DNA of 64,000 bases, taken from the NCBI RefSeq assembly GCF_014495685.1, contig NZ_JACTVI010000007.1:62001-126000 (forward strand). The letters run 5' to 3'. The DNA comes from Streptomyces sp. TRM68367 (lineage in GTDB: Bacteria > Actinomycetota > Actinomycetes > Streptomycetales > Streptomycetaceae). The notes under the pieces were generated by a model. That model searched no databases and was not told the origin of the DNA. It worked only from the letters and a program-made list of their open reading frames with translations. The position numbers and the translations under genes were made by a program. Positions within the stretch are counted from its first letter, which is position 1. The number at the start of each line of letters is the position of its first letter. This document shows positions 62,689 through 64,000 of this stretch, piece by piece.

Positions 62689-63648
62689 ATGGACGGGCGG
62701 GACGAGCTGGCGCGGCGGTTCGAGGAGCGGCGCGGCCGGCTGTGGGCGGTCGCGTACCGGATGCTGGGCTCGGCGGGCGAGGCCGAGGACGCCGTGCAGG
62801 AGGCCTGGCTGCGGCTGGACCGCGCGGGCGGCGAGAACGGCAAGAACGGCGAGAACGGCGAGAACGGCGAGAACGGCGAGAACGGCGAGACCATCGTCAA
62901 TCTGGGGGCCTGGCTGACGACCGTGGTCTCGCGGGTCTGCCTGGACATGCTGCGCTCCCGCGCGGCGCGGCGCGAGGAGCCGTACGGGCAGGCACCGCCG
63001 GAGGCGGGAGCCGGGGAGGCCGGGCCGGAGGACGACGCCGTGCTCGCCGAGTCGGTGGGCCTCGCGCTGCTGGTCGTGCTGGACTCGCTGACTCCTGCGG
63101 AACGGGTCGCGTTCGTGCTGCACGACCTGTTCGGGGTGCCCTTCGACCGGGTCGCGCCGGTCGTGGAGCGCTCGGTGCCGGCCGCGAAGCAGCTGGCCAG
63201 CCGGGCCCGCCGGAAGGTGCGGGGCACGCCGGCCGTGCCGGGGGCCGAGCTGGAGCGGCACCGGCGGGTCGTCGAGGCGTTCCTGACCGCCGCGCGGGGC
63301 GGCGACCTCGGCGCGCTGCTGACCCTGCTGGCCCCCGACGTGGTACGCCGGGCCGACCCAGGCGCCCTGCCGCCCGGAACGCCGGCCGAGCTGCGCGGGG
63401 CGCGCGCGGTGGCGGAGGGCACCGTGCTGTTCCGGCACCGGACCCGGCACGCGGCGCCGGCGCTGGTCGACGGCGGCGTCGGGCTCGTGGTCGCGCCGCG
63501 GGGGCGGCTGCTGTACGTCCTGAAGGTCACCGTCGAGGGCGAGCGGGTCACCTCCTACGACGTGATCGCCGACCCGGAGCGGCTGCGCGGGCTGCGCCTG
63601 GCCGTGCTTGGCCTGCCCGGCGTCAACTCGCCGTCTCCGACACAGTGA
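62689..63648 (+). CDS. ECF sigma factor (SigJ-like, SnoaL-type C-terminus) with an NGE repeat insertion
   Basis: The product is 319 aa. Region 2 reads LWAVAYRMLGSAGEAEDAVQEAWLRL, and AWLTTVVSRVCLDMLRSRAARR is the rest of that domain. Region 4 is TPAERVAFVLHDLFGVPFDRVAPVVERSVPAAKQLASRARRK. The C-terminal NTF2-like part (VEAFLTAARGGDLGALLTLLAPDVV...ARAVAEGT) is typical of the SigJ/ECF41/56-like groups, though WLPEP and NPDKL are absent. Between helices of region 2 lie six NGE/NGK triplets encoded by 9-bp tandem repeats. The 3' end overlaps the convergent ferredoxin gene by 26 bases. Confidence 0.93.
   Translation: MDGRDELARRFEERRGRLWAVAYRMLGSAGEAEDAVQEAWLRLDRAGGENGKNGENGENGENGENGETIVNLGAWLTTVVSRVCLDMLRSRAARREEPYGQAPPEAGAGEAGPEDDAVLAESVGLALLVVLDSLTPAERVAFVLHDLFGVPFDRVAPVVERSVPAAKQLASRARRKVRGTPAVPGAELERHRRVVEAFLTAARGGDLGALLTLLAPDVVRRADPGALPPGTPAELRGARAVAEGTVLFRHRTRHAAPALVDGGVGLVVAPRGRLLYVLKVTVEGERVTSYDVIADPERLRGLRLAVLGLPGVNSPSPTQ
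62836..62889 (+). repeat. Six 9-bp tandem units (AACGGCGAG) inside the sigma factor gene
   Basis: Units start at 62836 (variant AACGGCAAG), 62845, 62854, 62863, 62872 and 62881; five are identical. Each adds Asn-Gly-Glu in frame, so changes in copy number would not break the gene. Confidence 0.95.
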
Positions 63649-63820
63649 TGGCGCCGACCGGGCAGGCGCGAGCGGCCTCCCGCACCAGCGGATGGTCGCC
63701 GTCCTCATGGCCGGGCAGCAGCGTGCTGTATCCGTCGTCGTCCTGGGTGAAGACGTCCGGGGCGGTCAGGGCGCACTGCCCGGCGCCGATGCAGATGTCC
63801 TTGTCGATGTCGATGTGCAT
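63623..63820 (-). CDS. Small 3Fe-4S ferredoxin, P450 redox partner
   Basis: The product is 65 aa from ATG 63820. MHIDIDKDICIGAGQCALTAPDVF and ARACPVGAITV give Cys 10, Cys 16 and Cys 54. The middle Cys of the first 4Fe-4S triplet is replaced by the GAGQ type, so a 3Fe-4S cluster is expected, as in the SoyB/SuaB-like ferredoxins that feed actinomycete P450s. It starts 12 bases downstream of the P450 stop on the same strand, forming a P450-ferredoxin operon. Its 3' end overlaps the sigma factor gene by 26 bases. Confidence 0.95.
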   Translation of the reverse strand: MHIDIDKDICIGAGQCALTAPDVFTQDDDGYSTLLPGHEDGDHPLVREAARACPVGAITVSETAS

Positions 63821-63832
63821 AGGTGCAGCCTC

Positions 63833-64000
63833 TTACCAGGCCACGGGGAGTTCCAGCATCCCCTGGATCGTGTCGCCGGGCTTGAACGGGATCTCGTCGG
63901 CCGGTGCGGCCAGGCGCAGCCCGGGCAGCCGGGCGAAGAGGGTGCGCAGGGCGATCTCCAGTTCGGCGCGGGCGAGGTTCTGGCCGAGGCACTGGTGGAT
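63833..64000 (-). CDS. Cytochrome P450, C-terminal end (5' part outside window)
   Basis: Only the last 55 codons are present, ending at TAA 63833-63835. They begin inside the haem-binding loop: IHQCLGQNLARAELEIALRTLF, where the Cys is the axial haem thiolate. The segment then runs LPGLRLAAPADEIPF and IQGMLELPVAW at the end, the usual length after the Cys in bacterial CYP105-like enzymes. The adjacent ferredoxin gene supports a soluble class I P450. The substrate cannot be told. Confidence 0.92.
   Translation of the reverse strand: MHQCLGQNLARAELEIALRTLFARLPGLRLAAPADEIPFKPGDTIQGMLELPVAW

Noticed and set aside
62836..62889. Tandem repeat considered as a CRISPR-like array
   Set aside because: Units are 9 bp with no spacers and lie in frame inside a sigma factor gene.

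Overview
The window reads as chromosomal DNA of a Streptomyces or a very close actinomycete. GC is very high with strong third-position bias, GTG starts are frequent (some TTG), and the gene types fit: CebR-box cellulase, SSI-type protease inhibitor, SpoIIE/PAS/HATPase phosphatases, ECF41 sigma factor, paralogous cytochrome bc/aa3 subunits, P450 with 3Fe-4S ferredoxin. No rRNA, tRNA or CRISPR array was seen. Both window edges cut genes: an ABC exporter at the left and a P450 at the right.

Layout. 1-10.5 kb: exporter half, SnoaL-like protein, folD paralogue, Tat-exported GH43/AbfB enzyme, a UGT-type glycosyltransferase with a TTA codon, a TetR regulator divergent from a secreted beta-propeller protein, a coxE-like remnant before an XdhC-type protein, and a phosphoesterase. 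10.7-17.4 kb: dTDP-L-rhamnose pathway, with GT2 and rfbC on plus and the coupled block rfbA-rfbB-rfbD-methyltransferase on minus. 17.5-21.7 kb: ctaD-ctaF converging on qcrB, then a CBS protein. 21.9-26.5 kb: a truncated DJ-1/PfpI gene, an intact PAS/GAF/SpoIIE/HATPase phosphatase and a wrecked homologue. 26.8-35.2 kb: secreted S1 protease with an acidic repeat tail, then a long regulatory gap, then a double-glycine peptide without cysteine, an HlyD adaptor, a C39-peptidase ABC exporter and a second NHLP-type ABC exporter. 35.2-38.8 kb: SRPBCC/ArsR pair, STAS protein, SSI-type inhibitor and small hypotheticals. 38.8-40.3 kb: an IS110-family element whose transposase is broken by a 14-bp duplication. 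40.3-47.8 kb: alpha/beta hydrolase, broken FMN dehydrogenase, a sigma-like/zinc-finger/TM/ricin protein, a Fic-like toxin with its antitoxin, and an ECF41 sigma factor coupled to an orphan cytochrome-b C-terminal half. 47.8-55.4 kb: GH9 cellulase under a perfect CebR box, GH2 enzyme cut by an in-frame TAG, and a PAS protein with an internal deletion fused to a truncated DUF4232 gene. 55.4-64 kb: SLC13/ArsB-type permease, a second sigma-like/ricin paralogue with a C-terminal frameshift, AraC/PhyH pair, azoreductase, an ECF factor with a 9-bp tandem repeat in its coding region, ferredoxin and P450.

The best candidate for a little-described system is the peptide export locus at 28972-35173. It has a double-glycine leader peptide and the complete NHLP-type export set, but no Cys in the peptide and no modification enzyme nearby. 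The second theme is decay: at least nine genes carry frameshifts, nonsense codons or internal deletions, which suggests an arm-like or recently relaxed region, or assembly error. Raw reads would separate these.
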